Positions 55,096 through 63,759 are shown, numbered from the stretch's first letter. The stretch is 64,000 nt of DNA from Nostoc sp. S4 (GCA_029379225.1 JAQYWR010000002.1:124001-188000); one strand, 5' to 3'. Made by a program: numbers and translations. The notes: generated by a model not told the origin, from the sequence alone.

Positions 55096-57309
55096 ATGTG
55101 TCCAGTCGGTGTTCGTACTAGTCACTCAACTTATGTCTTGGAAACTGGTTTAGCAAGGCTTTGGCTGATATTGGTGGGAGTAAACCAATACCAGGATGAG
55201 CAAATACCCTGTTTGCGTTACTCAGCAGTAGATTGTCAGGGTTTAGCAGAAGCATTAAATGCTGCAACTGGCGGATTTCCGCAAAAGGATGTCAGGATTT
55301 ACCACGATTTTGCTCACCAGCAGCCGCGATTAGAAAATATCCGTACCAGTCTCAAACAAGTAGCTGCTGCGGCTAAATCCATTGACACCGTTCTGTTTTA
55401 TTTTTCCGGACATGGGATGCTGGAGCCATCGACTCAGGAGGTGGTATTGTGTCTCCAAGATACTCAAAAAGACAACTTAATAGACACTGGTTTAAAGTTG
55501 CAGGAATTATTACAATTATTAGAAAATTGTCCTGCACAGCAGCAAATTTTATGGCTGGATGCTTGTCATAGCGGTAGCATGACATTGTTTGGTGCTAGAG
55601 GAGAAACACCAATTGATCCCCAACTCAACCCCACACAAGAGTTAGTAGAAATTCTCCGCCAACGTGCGGCTAAGAGAAAAGGATTTTATGCTCTATTATC
55701 TTGCGATCGCTCTCAACAATCTTGGGAATTTCCTCAACTTAAACATGGAGTATTCACTTATTTTTTAATTCGCGGATTGCGGGGAGAAGCTGCTGATTCC
55801 CAAGGTGTGATTGAAGCAGATGGACTTTATCGCTACGTCTATCACCAAACTCTGGCATATATAGATAAAGCTAACCAGCAATTGCGGCTAATTAATCAGC
55901 TGAAAAAAAGCCGAGGTGAAGACCAAATTCATTCAGAATATCCATCACAAACGCCTAAGCGAATTGTGGAAGGAATTGGAGAGGTAATTTTAGGAATAAA
56001 ACCAGATAATACAGTATCTACAAGACATCCACGACAAGCATTAGTTATAGAGGGATTTCCTAAGAGCAAGAGTGCTTTGGCTTTGAGTAAAATACTAAAT
56101 ACAGCTGGTGGCTTTGAGATAAATTATTGGAATGTAAGCGAAAAAACCCCAGTTTCAGATGTCCGTAAAGCAATTCAAAAGTGTTTGCTGTCTGAATCTT
56201 TTTGTGAATCACCTAGTAACGCCAATCTTTTAGAAGAAATTCCAACTGTATTTTTATATCTCCGAGGACAGATTCAAGAAACAGAACAAGGAGAAGCTGT
56301 ATTCATACTTTTTGATAATGTGGTAATTAATCGCTCTTGGTTGAGAAAACAACTGCGTCGCTGTCGTTCGCAACAAATTATTATCCTCGATTGTCCTCTT
56401 GCAAGCGACAGTTGTGTATCTCTCCGGGATTGGGTAGAAGAACTGCAACTCGGACTAGATACCCAACAATGTTTAATTACTGCTGCTGCGCCATCTTCGG
56501 AAAGTCAACGCTTTGTTTCTTCGTTAGTGGAAACCCTCAATAGGGTAGCCCAGCCTTTCGTCCTCACGATTCAACAATCTGGACTAACCGCAGCAGCTTG
56601 GATTACACAATTACAACTTGAATTATCAGGCATTGATATTCAATTATATTTTTGGTTATTTGGTTCTCAAGGTGTGATTGAAGTTTTCCCCGGAAAAACT
56701 TTGTTTTCTAGTGATAGTTCTGAGCAAAAAGCTGAAGATGTAGATGATTTGAATTCAACAGTAGGTATAGATTACACTCAATTGCGAGATTTACTCAAGG
56801 CTGGGAGATGGTTGGAAGCAGATCGGGAAACTACAACTTTGATGTTGAAGATAGCTAATAAAGAAGAAAAACGCTATCTTGATTTAGCAAGTCTGGAAAA
56901 CTTTTATTGCGATGACTTGTGTACTATCGATAAACTTTGGGTTAAATATAGTCATGGACGCTTTGGCTTCAGCGTTCAGAAACGGATTTGGGAGAGTATT
57001 AGAGATACTTCTGGCAACGATCCTGTGCTGGCTTTGATGATTGGTAATGATAATGTTGCTGCTTCTCAAACTTGTATTGATTTTGCTAATCGCGTCGGCT
57101 GGCGTTTAAAAGATTCTTGGATAGATTATAGTCACCTAAATGTAAATGACGATGCTCCTAGTGGGCAGTTTCCTTTCTTTGGTTTTTTTGAGCAAGTTTG
57201 GCGACTAAAGGTATTAGGTGTTTGGGAATGGCATAGTGCGATCGCCACGGCTTCATGGTGGCGATTATGTGTTACTTTATTCTCTCGGATTCAAACTTGT
57301 CAAAAATAA
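55096..57309 (+). CDS. Caspase family protein with pseudocaspase and GUN4 domains
   Basis: 737 residues. Residues ~20-300: peptidase C14 (caspase/metacaspase) domain with H106 in FYFSGHGML and C157 in LWLDACHSGS, both intact. Residues ~312-535: a second caspase-like pattern without a proper active site (VFLYLRGQ in place of FYFSGHG, IIILDCPLAS in place of LDACHSG, CLITAAAPSSES in place of LLSCDRSQQS). Residues ~557-695: GUN4 (DYTQLRDLLKAGRWLEADRET, IDKLWVKYSHGRFGFSVQKR, VGWRLKDSWIDYS). GUN4 binds protoporphyrin and Mg-protoporphyrin. Protease plus porphyrin-binding domain suggests gating by tetrapyrrole or singlet oxygen (inference). Confidence 0.9.
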   Translation: MCPVGVRTSHSTYVLETGLARLWLILVGVNQYQDEQIPCLRYSAVDCQGLAEALNAATGGFPQKDVRIYHDFAHQQPRLENIRTSLKQVAAAAKSIDTVLFYFSGHGMLEPSTQEVVLCLQDTQKDNLIDTGLKLQELLQLLENCPAQQQILWLDACHSGSMTLFGARGETPIDPQLNPTQELVEILRQRAAKRKGFYALLSCDRSQQSWEFPQLKHGVFTYFLIRGLRGEAADSQGVIEADGLYRYVYHQTLAYIDKANQQLRLINQLKKSRGEDQIHSEYPSQTPKRIVEGIGEVILGIKPDNTVSTRHPRQALVIEGFPKSKSALALSKILNTAGGFEINYWNVSEKTPVSDVRKAIQKCLLSESFCESPSNANLLEEIPTVFLYLRGQIQETEQGEAVFILFDNVVINRSWLRKQLRRCRSQQIIILDCPLASDSCVSLRDWVEELQLGLDTQQCLITAAAPSSESQRFVSSLVETLNRVAQPFVLTIQQSGLTAAAWITQLQLELSGIDIQLYFWLFGSQGVIEVFPGKTLFSSDSSEQKAEDVDDLNSTVGIDYTQLRDLLKAGRWLEADRETTTLMLKIANKEEKRYLDLASLENFYCDDLCTIDKLWVKYSHGRFGFSVQKRIWESIRDTSGNDPVLALMIGNDNVAASQTCIDFANRVGWRLKDSWIDYSHLNVNDDAPSGQFPFFGFFEQVWRLKVLGVWEWHSAIATASWWRLCVTLFSRIQTCQK

Positions 57310-57474
57310 AAATTAGAGCAGTTTTAATTGAATTGAAATACAATCTTGTAGTGGGAGAGTAATACTTTTTCATCAACAATTGGTTTATTTAGTTTCAGAT
57401 AAGTTTTTTAATATATAGAGAGACGAAAATATGGTTAAACTACCGATATATCAATCGCTTTGGAATCTAGCTCG

Positions 57475-58821
57475 ATGTATAGGAATACGAAAAGATTTGC
57501 TGCTATTTTTGGGTTGGTGTTTTCTCTAATTGTTTGTCTCAACTTTGCCGTTATCGCTCAAGATACTCCAGATGTTCCTTCTGTGAATATTCCACCATCC
57601 GGGACTTGTTCAGTTCCTGCGAATCTCAAAACTCAACAAGTCATTGCTGACAATGGTGATAGCCGAGTTAAAATGGGCGATCGCATTAAAGTTAGAGTTT
57701 ACGGATTGTCAGCAGCCACAAATTTGACGGCTGGCAATTCATTCGATCCTCGACAATTAGTCTTATACTTGAATGGCTATGAACTAGAGAACATACACGC
57801 AGAACCAACTATCGTTATGGTTCCGGATCGAGAGAAAAAACTAGTTGTCGATCGCGATTGGTTAGCTTTTCAACTCGAACGTAATAATCCATCAGAACAT
57901 GTGTGGAATGCGCTGATTGGTAGAGCTAATCAATACAGTATTAACGCGATCGTGGGAGTAGGCTGTCCCAATAAAATTGCGATTCCAGTCAGCAACCCTC
58001 TGTCACCTCCGCAAATCAAAATAATTCTGTTATCGTGGCGCTTTTGGCTGTGTTTGCTTCTACTTTTGGCTGTGGGATTATTATTCACTAGGTATTGCCG
58101 AAACGCCCTTCGTAGCCCTGGAATAGAAGGAGTTTACTCAAAAAAAGAAGTAATTGCTGGTCAGGAAATTTTAATTCCAAAAGAAGTTAGCATTGAACCC
58201 GAACAGCGAAAAACACGAATTGCTCGATTTTTTCTGGGAAGAAAAAAATTATATAAAAATCCCTTCAGCTTATCGATATCTCAACTTGCTTTCTGGACAT
58301 TTATCATTTTTGGTTCTTACATTATTATTTACGGAATAACAGGAAATTATCGTAATGTTTTGAACCAACAATCCCTAATATTATTAGGAATTAATTCTGT
58401 AACGGTATTTGGTAGTTCATTGATTGATGGGCAAGGTAATGAGAAGAATAGAAAGGGTAGTCAAGGCGTTTCAGAAGGGTTCTTTCTAGATATATTATCT
58501 GATATTAATGGAGTTAATTTTCATCGATTCCAAACATTTATTTGGACAGTAGCAATTGGACTATTCTTTATTTGGGAAGTTGCTAAAAATCTAGCAATGC
58601 CAGAATTCGACCAAACACTTCTGACGCTACAAGGAATTAGTTCCGCTACATATTTGGGACTCAGAGGACAAGAAGAGCATGGAATGACAACAGACCCGGA
58701 ATCTACATTCCTAAAAGATAACTCATTGGAACAACAGCCTATACCAAAAGTAGACAATCCCCCAGAAAGTGCAGTACAAGACAATCCACCAGAGAGCGAT
58801 TCTTTGAGTAATCCTGGCTAA
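57475..58821 (+). CDS. Membrane protein of unknown function next to caspase-GUN4
   Basis: 448 residues. Signal peptide (RFAAIFGLVFSLIVCLNF, cut near AIAQD), a ~150-residue extracytoplasmic beta-rich region (VKMGDRIKVRVYGLS..., LYLNGYELENI), a membrane helix (~185-205), a cytoplasmic stretch, and three more helices (~270-290, ~305-318 and ~358-375), with a Pro/Glu-rich tail. A TTG five codons upstream also opens the frame; ATG 57475 is preferred for the signal peptide. Family not recognised. Same strand as the caspase-GUN4 gene, 165 bp behind it, so a shared transcript is plausible. Confidence 0.7.
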   Translation: MYRNTKRFAAIFGLVFSLIVCLNFAVIAQDTPDVPSVNIPPSGTCSVPANLKTQQVIADNGDSRVKMGDRIKVRVYGLSAATNLTAGNSFDPRQLVLYLNGYELENIHAEPTIVMVPDREKKLVVDRDWLAFQLERNNPSEHVWNALIGRANQYSINAIVGVGCPNKIAIPVSNPLSPPQIKIILLSWRFWLCLLLLLAVGLLFTRYCRNALRSPGIEGVYSKKEVIAGQEILIPKEVSIEPEQRKTRIARFFLGRKKLYKNPFSLSISQLAFWTFIIFGSYIIIYGITGNYRNVLNQQSLILLGINSVTVFGSSLIDGQGNEKNRKGSQGVSEGFFLDILSDINGVNFHRFQTFIWTVAIGLFFIWEVAKNLAMPEFDQTLLTLQGISSATYLGLRGQEEHGMTTDPESTFLKDNSLEQQPIPKVDNPPESAVQDNPPESDSLSNPG

Positions 58822-58901
58822 ATATGGAGAGTATTTTCGTGTATTAGACTTTTAATTTTGGCGTTGCGATCGCTGTTGCTCAAATCTCTCGTTAGATTTA
58901 G

Positions 58902-58936
58902 ACCCCCGACTTGTTTAAGAAGTCGGGGATTTATTT
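58902..58936 (+). terminator. Palindromic dispersed repeat (copy 3) acting as terminator
   Basis: CCCCGACTTGTTTAAGAAGT then CGGGG, followed by ATTTATTTTTT. Same family as 13926 and 14913. Here it sits 80 bp beyond the membrane-protein gene and has a good U tract. Confidence 0.78.
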
Positions 58937-59004
58937 TTTCAGCAATGATTAATAATTTTAGATATTCTTTAAAATATACAGTCAGATTTGCAATCATAGC
59001 TTGT

Positions 59005-60747
59005 ATGGTAATTCTGCACCCCGTTTCCGATTTCATAAACTATGATTTTGCACTCAGTGAATCCCCTAGTTATTACTATCAAGGGTATTGTTCCCAAAGC
59101 AGCGAGCGCTTAACATTACCTCGCACCGCAATGTCCGAAGCGATCGCCCACGGACTAATGCAACATCTTGCTAAAGATGACTGTTATTCTCGTGAAGGCA
59201 AAATGTATGGGATATTATTAGTTGAATTGCCTAATGGCGAACAACGGGTACTTAAAGCTTTCTCTGGTCTTTTGCATGGTTGCAGTGTGGTTGAGGGCTG
59301 GGTGCCACCAATACCGGGAAGAGACGAAGTTGCTTTCGAGGAAGCGCGTACTTTGGCACAGTTAGACGCTATCAAGCGAGAAATCCTTACTTTAAAGCAA
59401 CTCAAGGAACGCCAGCAGTACGAAAACTTATCTGGTGAGTTTGAGCAGCAACTACAAGCAATCAGCGATCGCCATCGCGATTGCAAACATCAACGACAAC
59501 AAAAACGTCAGCAAATCTGCAATACACTGACTGGCGCAGCCCTGACTATTGCCCTTGAACAACTCGACGCCGAAAGTCGTCAACAGAAAATCGAACGACG
59601 ACAACTCAAACGCCAGCAAAATGAAGTATTACAGCCCCTCCAGCAGTCGATCGCAACCGCAGATTTACAGATTCGAGAACTCAAACAACAGCGTAAAACA
59701 CTCTCACGAGAGTTACAAGCTCATCTCCACGCTAGCTACAGCCTGACAAATTTTGCAGGGCGATCGCGATCGTTGCAACAATTGATGCCACAAGGCTCAC
59801 CCACAGGCACAGGAGATTGCTGTGCCCCAAAGCTACTCCATTATGCCGCAACACACGATCTCAAACCGTTGGCAATGGCAGAATTTTGGTGGGGAGCGTC
59901 TTCAGTCAATCAAGATAAAATCCAGGGGGAATTTTATGGAGCCTGTGCCGAACGATGTCAGCCATTGATGGGGTTTTTGCTCTCAGGATTGTCTCAGCAA
60001 GAGGACGCAGGGACGCGGGGACACAGGGATGCGGGGACAGAGGAAGCGGGGATATGGGGACACTCTGAGACATCTTCTTTCACCGCGTCGGAGCGTTTTT
60101 CACTCTCGGCATCTTCTTCAGTACCTATTATTTATGAAGACGAATGGCTGACTGCTGTAGACAAACCAGCCGGACTACTTTCCGTACCTGGGCGTTATCG
60201 CGATCGCCAAGATAGTGTTTTGAGTCGCTTGTGTCATCTGTTACCTGATGGCATGACACTTGCATCTGTGCATAGATTAGACCAAGAAACATCTGGTATT
60301 TTGTTGTTGGCACGCGATCGTCAAACTCATCGACAACTGAGCCAGCAGTTCCAGCAACGGCAAGTTCACAAGGTTTATGAGGCTTTACTTGCAGGTTTTG
60401 TAAGAGTCGAGCAAGGTACAATTGAATTGCCATTGTGGGGAGATCCTCAAAATCGCCCTTATCAGCAAGTTGATTGGCAGCGCGGTAAACCGAGTTTGAC
60501 ACAATTCCAGGTGATGGCGAGGGAAGGAGATTACACCCGTGTAGAGTTTACGCCGCTAACAGGACGTAGCCATCAATTGAGAGTTCATGCCTCAGATGTA
60601 CGAGGACTGGGGGTAACAATTTTAGGCGATCGCCTTTATGGATGCTGTGCAAATGCAAATCGGTTACACTTACACGCCAGGGAACTTGATTTCAAGCATC
60701 CGCAATTAGGACAAACTCTGCATCTACAAGTAAAGACACCGTTTTAA
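59005..60747 (+). CDS. RluA-family pseudouridine synthase with N-terminal extension
   Basis: About 580 residues. The C-terminal ~210 residues are the RluA catalytic domain: VIYEDEWLTAVDKPAGLLS-type opening, ASVHRLDQETSGILLLAR with the catalytic Asp, and TGRSHQLRVH. The N-terminal ~300 residues (YYYQGYCSQSSERLTLPRT, EGKMYGILLVELPNGEQRVL, GWVPPIPGRDE) are a cyanobacterial extension with a long coiled coil (~125-240, QRQQKRQQ, QLKRQQNEV). Residues ~332-372 (GTRGHRDAGTEEAG...) come from a 7-nt-type repeat inserted in frame. The frame extends upstream through the terminator repeat, so ATG 59005 is used. Modifies rRNA or tRNA; exact site unknown. Its 3' end has a copy at 60860-60981. Confidence 0.88.
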   Translation: MVILHPVSDFINYDFALSESPSYYYQGYCSQSSERLTLPRTAMSEAIAHGLMQHLAKDDCYSREGKMYGILLVELPNGEQRVLKAFSGLLHGCSVVEGWVPPIPGRDEVAFEEARTLAQLDAIKREILTLKQLKERQQYENLSGEFEQQLQAISDRHRDCKHQRQQKRQQICNTLTGAALTIALEQLDAESRQQKIERRQLKRQQNEVLQPLQQSIATADLQIRELKQQRKTLSRELQAHLHASYSLTNFAGRSRSLQQLMPQGSPTGTGDCCAPKLLHYAATHDLKPLAMAEFWWGASSVNQDKIQGEFYGACAERCQPLMGFLLSGLSQQEDAGTRGHRDAGTEEAGIWGHSETSSFTASERFSLSASSSVPIIYEDEWLTAVDKPAGLLSVPGRYRDRQDSVLSRLCHLLPDGMTLASVHRLDQETSGILLLARDRQTHRQLSQQFQQRQVHKVYEALLAGFVRVEQGTIELPLWGDPQNRPYQQVDWQRGKPSLTQFQVMAREGDYTRVEFTPLTGRSHQLRVHASDVRGLGVTILGDRLYGCCANANRLHLHARELDFKHPQLGQTLHLQVKTPF

Positions 60748-60757
60748 ATTTATCATA

Positions 60758-60967
60758 ATGAATACCGTAATTACACCAGAAAGAATCGAACTGCAAGCTG
60801 GGACAATCGTAAGAATGTTGGGAACTTGGGAAGATTATCAAGCACTCAATGAGCAACTTGGCGATCGCCATATCTATATTCTGCAAATGCTAATCGGTTA
60901 TATTTGCACGCTAAGAAACTTTGTTTCGAGCATCGCAAGTTGGAACAAATGCTGCATTTACGAATAA
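60758..60967 (+). pseudogene. Uma2-family N-terminal fragment
   Basis: From ATG 60758 the peptide ITPERIELQAGTIVRMLGTW and EDYQALNEQLGDR matches the N-terminus of Uma2 (DUF820) PD-(D/E)XK nuclease-like proteins of cyanobacteria. At the HIP1 site GGCGATCGCC (60860-60869) the match ends, and the following codons come from a copy of the rluA-type 3' end read out of frame. So this is a chimeric, non-functional scrap. Confidence 0.72.
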
Positions 60968-60981
60968 ATACACCGTTTTGA
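60860..60981 (+). pseudogene. Duplicated 3' end of the rluA-type gene
   Basis: Starts at GGCGATCGCC. After a one-base shift the frame reads LYSANANRLYLHAKKLCFE and LEQMLHLRINTPF, ending TGA (60979-60981). This parallels LYGCCANANRLHLHARELDF and LGQTLHLQVKTPF of the intact gene from its own GGCGATCGCC (60625-60634). No internal stops. Only ~113 bp of other DNA separates the two. Confidence 0.88.
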
Positions 60982-61089
60982 TAGTTGATGCCGACAAACA
61001 AAATATATTGACTGATTATTTTGTCACACGTCGTAAAAAATACTCTAAGCTAAGTTAAAAGTACATAAGTAGTGTGAATACTAAATTCT

Positions 61090-62424
61090 ATGTCGTTAAC
61101 ACTTCTAGGGTTAGTGGTACTAGTAGCCGGACTGATTGCCGCATTAACACAAGCATTAGTTGCAGAATCTCGGCTTGCAAAGAAGTTACATAAGTATGAT
61201 ACTTTAATTGATAAAGAGAGGTATGAACAGCAGTTAGAATCAAATATTCATCTACTCGAAGAGCAACAAAACTTCTTGAATACCGAAATTGGTAATCTTC
61301 AGCAACAATTCAATGAAATTGATGCAAAATTCTATCTTCAGTCAATAGACTCTTATGAACCAAAATATGATTTTATCAGTTCCACAGACTATATACTACG
61401 GCTGAAAAATATTAAATCACAGCAAGAGAGAATGCGAGAAAATAATCAAGCCTATATTTGTGATACTAAATGGAGTTTGGGGGAAAGTAAAAGAGAAGGT
61501 AAGAAAATGATAAACGACCTTCTAAAATTAATAGAGTTTGCATTTGAAACTCAGTGTAAAGAAGCAATTAAAGATGTAAGATATAACAATATTGATTCTT
61601 TAAAGAAAAAAATCAATAATAGTTTTGATAAAATTAATAAATTTTTAAGAAAGATAGATTGTAAAATTTCAACCGAATACTTACAATTTAAGTTAATAGA
61701 GCTAGATATTCAGTATGAGTTAGAAGATAAAAAACAGCAAGAACGTGAGAGAGAGCAAGAATTTAAAAAGCAAATTAAAGAACGTGAAGCAATTGAAAAG
61801 GCTAGACACAAAGCTGAAGAAGCTGAACAAAGAGAAAGACTTCACCAGCAAGATCTTGATCGGGTTAAACAAGAAATAGAACAGGCTAAAGGTGAAAAGC
61901 TAAAACAACTAGAGCTTCAAATCCAAGAACTAGAACGACAAATCGCTAAAGATAAAATTGATAAAGAAAATGCTCTTTCTGAATCTAGAAAACTTAAATC
62001 AGGATACATTTATATAATTTCTAATATAGGCTCTCTTGGACGGGATGTTTACCGAATATGTATCACCTCTCGTAATAAAGAAGACGAATATATTAGGGAT
62101 ATGAACCCTGCTGTTCCATATCAATTTGATGTTCATTTCAAAATTTTCTCAGAAGATGCTTGGGATACGTTGCAGCGTTTGCATCAACGTTTTGAGAATA
62201 AAAAGATCAATCTAGTTAACTCAAGGAGAGATTTTTTCAAAGTTTCAATGGATGAGATTGAGCAAGTTGTTAAAGAAATTCAGAAAAAAACTGGTGTTTT
62301 GAGGGTTGATGTATTTGAACCAGCACCTCAAGCATATGAATATCGCCAAACTCTTGCAGCACGCAAAAAGCATCAACAGATTAACCCCGACGATTCATAT
62401 TTAAACGAGGATGTAATAGCGTAA
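61090..62424 (+). CDS. Membrane-anchored coiled-coil protein with T5orf172/MUG113 GIY-YIG-like domain
   Basis: 444 residues. An N-terminal membrane helix (LTLLGLVVLVAGLIAALTQALV), a long coiled coil (~30-85 and ~190-290; very rich in Glu/Lys/Gln), a DUF4041-like middle (SWLGE... region ~115-160), and a C-terminal GIY-YIG relative (~300-390): SGYIYIISNIGSLGRDVYRI, FDVHFKIFSEDA, LHQRFENKKINLVNSRRDFF. The second YIG tyrosine-glycine is ICI, and the usual late Glu is not obvious, so nuclease activity is doubtful. Similar proteins occur in phage and in accessory islands. Convergent with the SUMF1 gene. Confidence 0.82.
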   Translation: MSLTLLGLVVLVAGLIAALTQALVAESRLAKKLHKYDTLIDKERYEQQLESNIHLLEEQQNFLNTEIGNLQQQFNEIDAKFYLQSIDSYEPKYDFISSTDYILRLKNIKSQQERMRENNQAYICDTKWSLGESKREGKKMINDLLKLIEFAFETQCKEAIKDVRYNNIDSLKKKINNSFDKINKFLRKIDCKISTEYLQFKLIELDIQYELEDKKQQEREREQEFKKQIKEREAIEKARHKAEEAEQRERLHQQDLDRVKQEIEQAKGEKLKQLELQIQELERQIAKDKIDKENALSESRKLKSGYIYIISNIGSLGRDVYRICITSRNKEDEYIRDMNPAVPYQFDVHFKIFSEDAWDTLQRLHQRFENKKINLVNSRRDFFKVSMDEIEQVVKEIQKKTGVLRVDVFEPAPQAYEYRQTLAARKKHQQINPDDSYLNEDVIA

Positions 62425-62442
62425 AGTTATGAATAAATTAGG

Positions 62443-62468
62443 AAAAATCTTAGACTAAATTAGTCTAA
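62443..62468 (-). terminator. Terminator of the SUMF1 operon
   Basis: On the minus strand TTAGACTA pairs with TAGTCTAA (8 bp, 3-nt loop) and is followed by GATTTTT. It overlaps the SUMF1 stop codon, unusually close. Convergent with the GIY-YIG-like gene. Confidence 0.7.
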
Positions 62469-63725
62469 AGAGCAAATAATTCTAAAACCAATATGGTTGG
62501 ACATCTCACTTGCATTTTTTTGTAAGCGGGAACTTGAGCGGCATAGGTGTGGGTCGTTGCGCCATGATCCACCACGCATTACACGAGTTTGATTATTGCT
62601 ACAGTCTTGCCAAGTATCTCTATTATTAAGGGCATTGTTATAATTTTCATGCCAATGGTCTAAGCACCACTCCCAAACGTTACCGTGTACATCAAATAAT
62701 CCAAAAAAATTAGCAACTTGGAAACTACCTACTGGAGTCGTTGTTTCACGATAAATTCCTTTTCTTTCTGAGGCGTAGGAATAACGACCATCGTAATTAA
62801 CTAGGTCAGAAGTAATAGTTTCCCCAAAATGAAAAGGAGTTCTAGTTCCAGCACGACAAGCGTATTCCCACTCAGCTTCACTAGGAAGATGATAGTGTTT
62901 ACCTGTTTTTTGAGATAAACGATCGCAAAACTCAACAGCTTCAAACCAAGAGATTTGGGTAATTGGATGACTTTTCCCTCCGTTGCGTGATGGGCGAAGT
63001 TTTAGGCTTTGACGAACTTCTGGCAAAGTAGCAACTTCTCTCCACTGTGCTTGTGTAATTGGGTACTTGCCTATCAAAAATGGTTTGAGTGTTACTTTAT
63101 GTTGAGGTCTTTCATTCGAGTATTGTTTTCCTTCAGATTCTGGTGAACCCATCCAAAATTCTCCACCTGGAATATAGACCATTTCTAAAGTTACCCTGTT
63201 ACCAAGGTCTTCACCTAAGTAGTAGTTATGTCCTCGATTACACTTAATCTCTTTACCTTGGACATCTAGTACTATAAGTGTAAATTCAAATAGCTGAGTC
63301 TTCAGAATTGGTGGAACAAGCAACTTTGTATCTTGTTTTTGCTCCAATCTTTCTTCACTTTGGTTTTGACTACGAACAATACTAACTGCTTGTGTACTCT
63401 TATGCTCAATCAATTCGCTATTAAATTCTTGAAATTCTAAAACTAAAATCTCTGCAATAATAGCATTAAGTTTTTGCTTAGTCTGCAAACCAATAAATTC
63501 GCTATCTGCAAGTGTCCTAACAAATACCAATAATTGCTCTTGTCCTTCAGAAAATACGAGTTCAATCAATTCAGTAAAAAAGACAATATTACTTTTATCA
63601 AAAGAGTTGATTTTAGTATTTAAATTATCAAATCCTGTGAACATCAAGAGAGCCTTACGCTCGCCAGGCAATTGAGTATTTGGTATCTTGACTAGCAGCT
63701 GTAGCAATTGGGATTTGATACTCAT
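62460..63725 (-). CDS. SUMF1/FGE-like protein with N-terminal effector-associated-type domain
   Basis: 421 residues. The C-terminal ~250 (from ~175) is a formylglycine-generating-enzyme-sulfatase domain: VYIPGGEFWMGSPESEG, ITQAQWREV, HYHLPSEAEWEYACRAGT, DVHGNVWEWCLDHW, RVMRGGSWRND, NHIGFRIICS. The family oxidises Cys or acts as a non-heme iron or lectin-like module; the two FGE active-site Cys are not both evident, so activity is open. The N-terminal ~95 residues are a helical unit (LLQLLVKIPNTQLPGERKAL, FFTELIELVFSEGQEQLL, FVRTLADSEFIG) like the effector-associated domains (EADs) that pair conflict effectors in cyanobacteria. 34 bp after the trypsin-like gene, same operon. Confidence 0.86.
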   Translation of the reverse strand: MSIKSQLLQLLVKIPNTQLPGERKALLMFTGFDNLNTKINSFDKSNIVFFTELIELVFSEGQEQLLVFVRTLADSEFIGLQTKQKLNAIIAEILVLEFQEFNSELIEHKSTQAVSIVRSQNQSEERLEQKQDTKLLVPPILKTQLFEFTLIVLDVQGKEIKCNRGHNYYLGEDLGNRVTLEMVYIPGGEFWMGSPESEGKQYSNERPQHKVTLKPFLIGKYPITQAQWREVATLPEVRQSLKLRPSRNGGKSHPITQISWFEAVEFCDRLSQKTGKHYHLPSEAEWEYACRAGTRTPFHFGETITSDLVNYDGRYSYASERKGIYRETTTPVGSFQVANFFGLFDVHGNVWEWCLDHWHENYNNALNNRDTWQDCSNNQTRVMRGGSWRNDPHLCRSSSRLQKNASEMSNHIGFRIICSLD

Positions 63726-63759
63726 ACATTGTAAAAGCTTAAACAGTTATAGCATTTCT

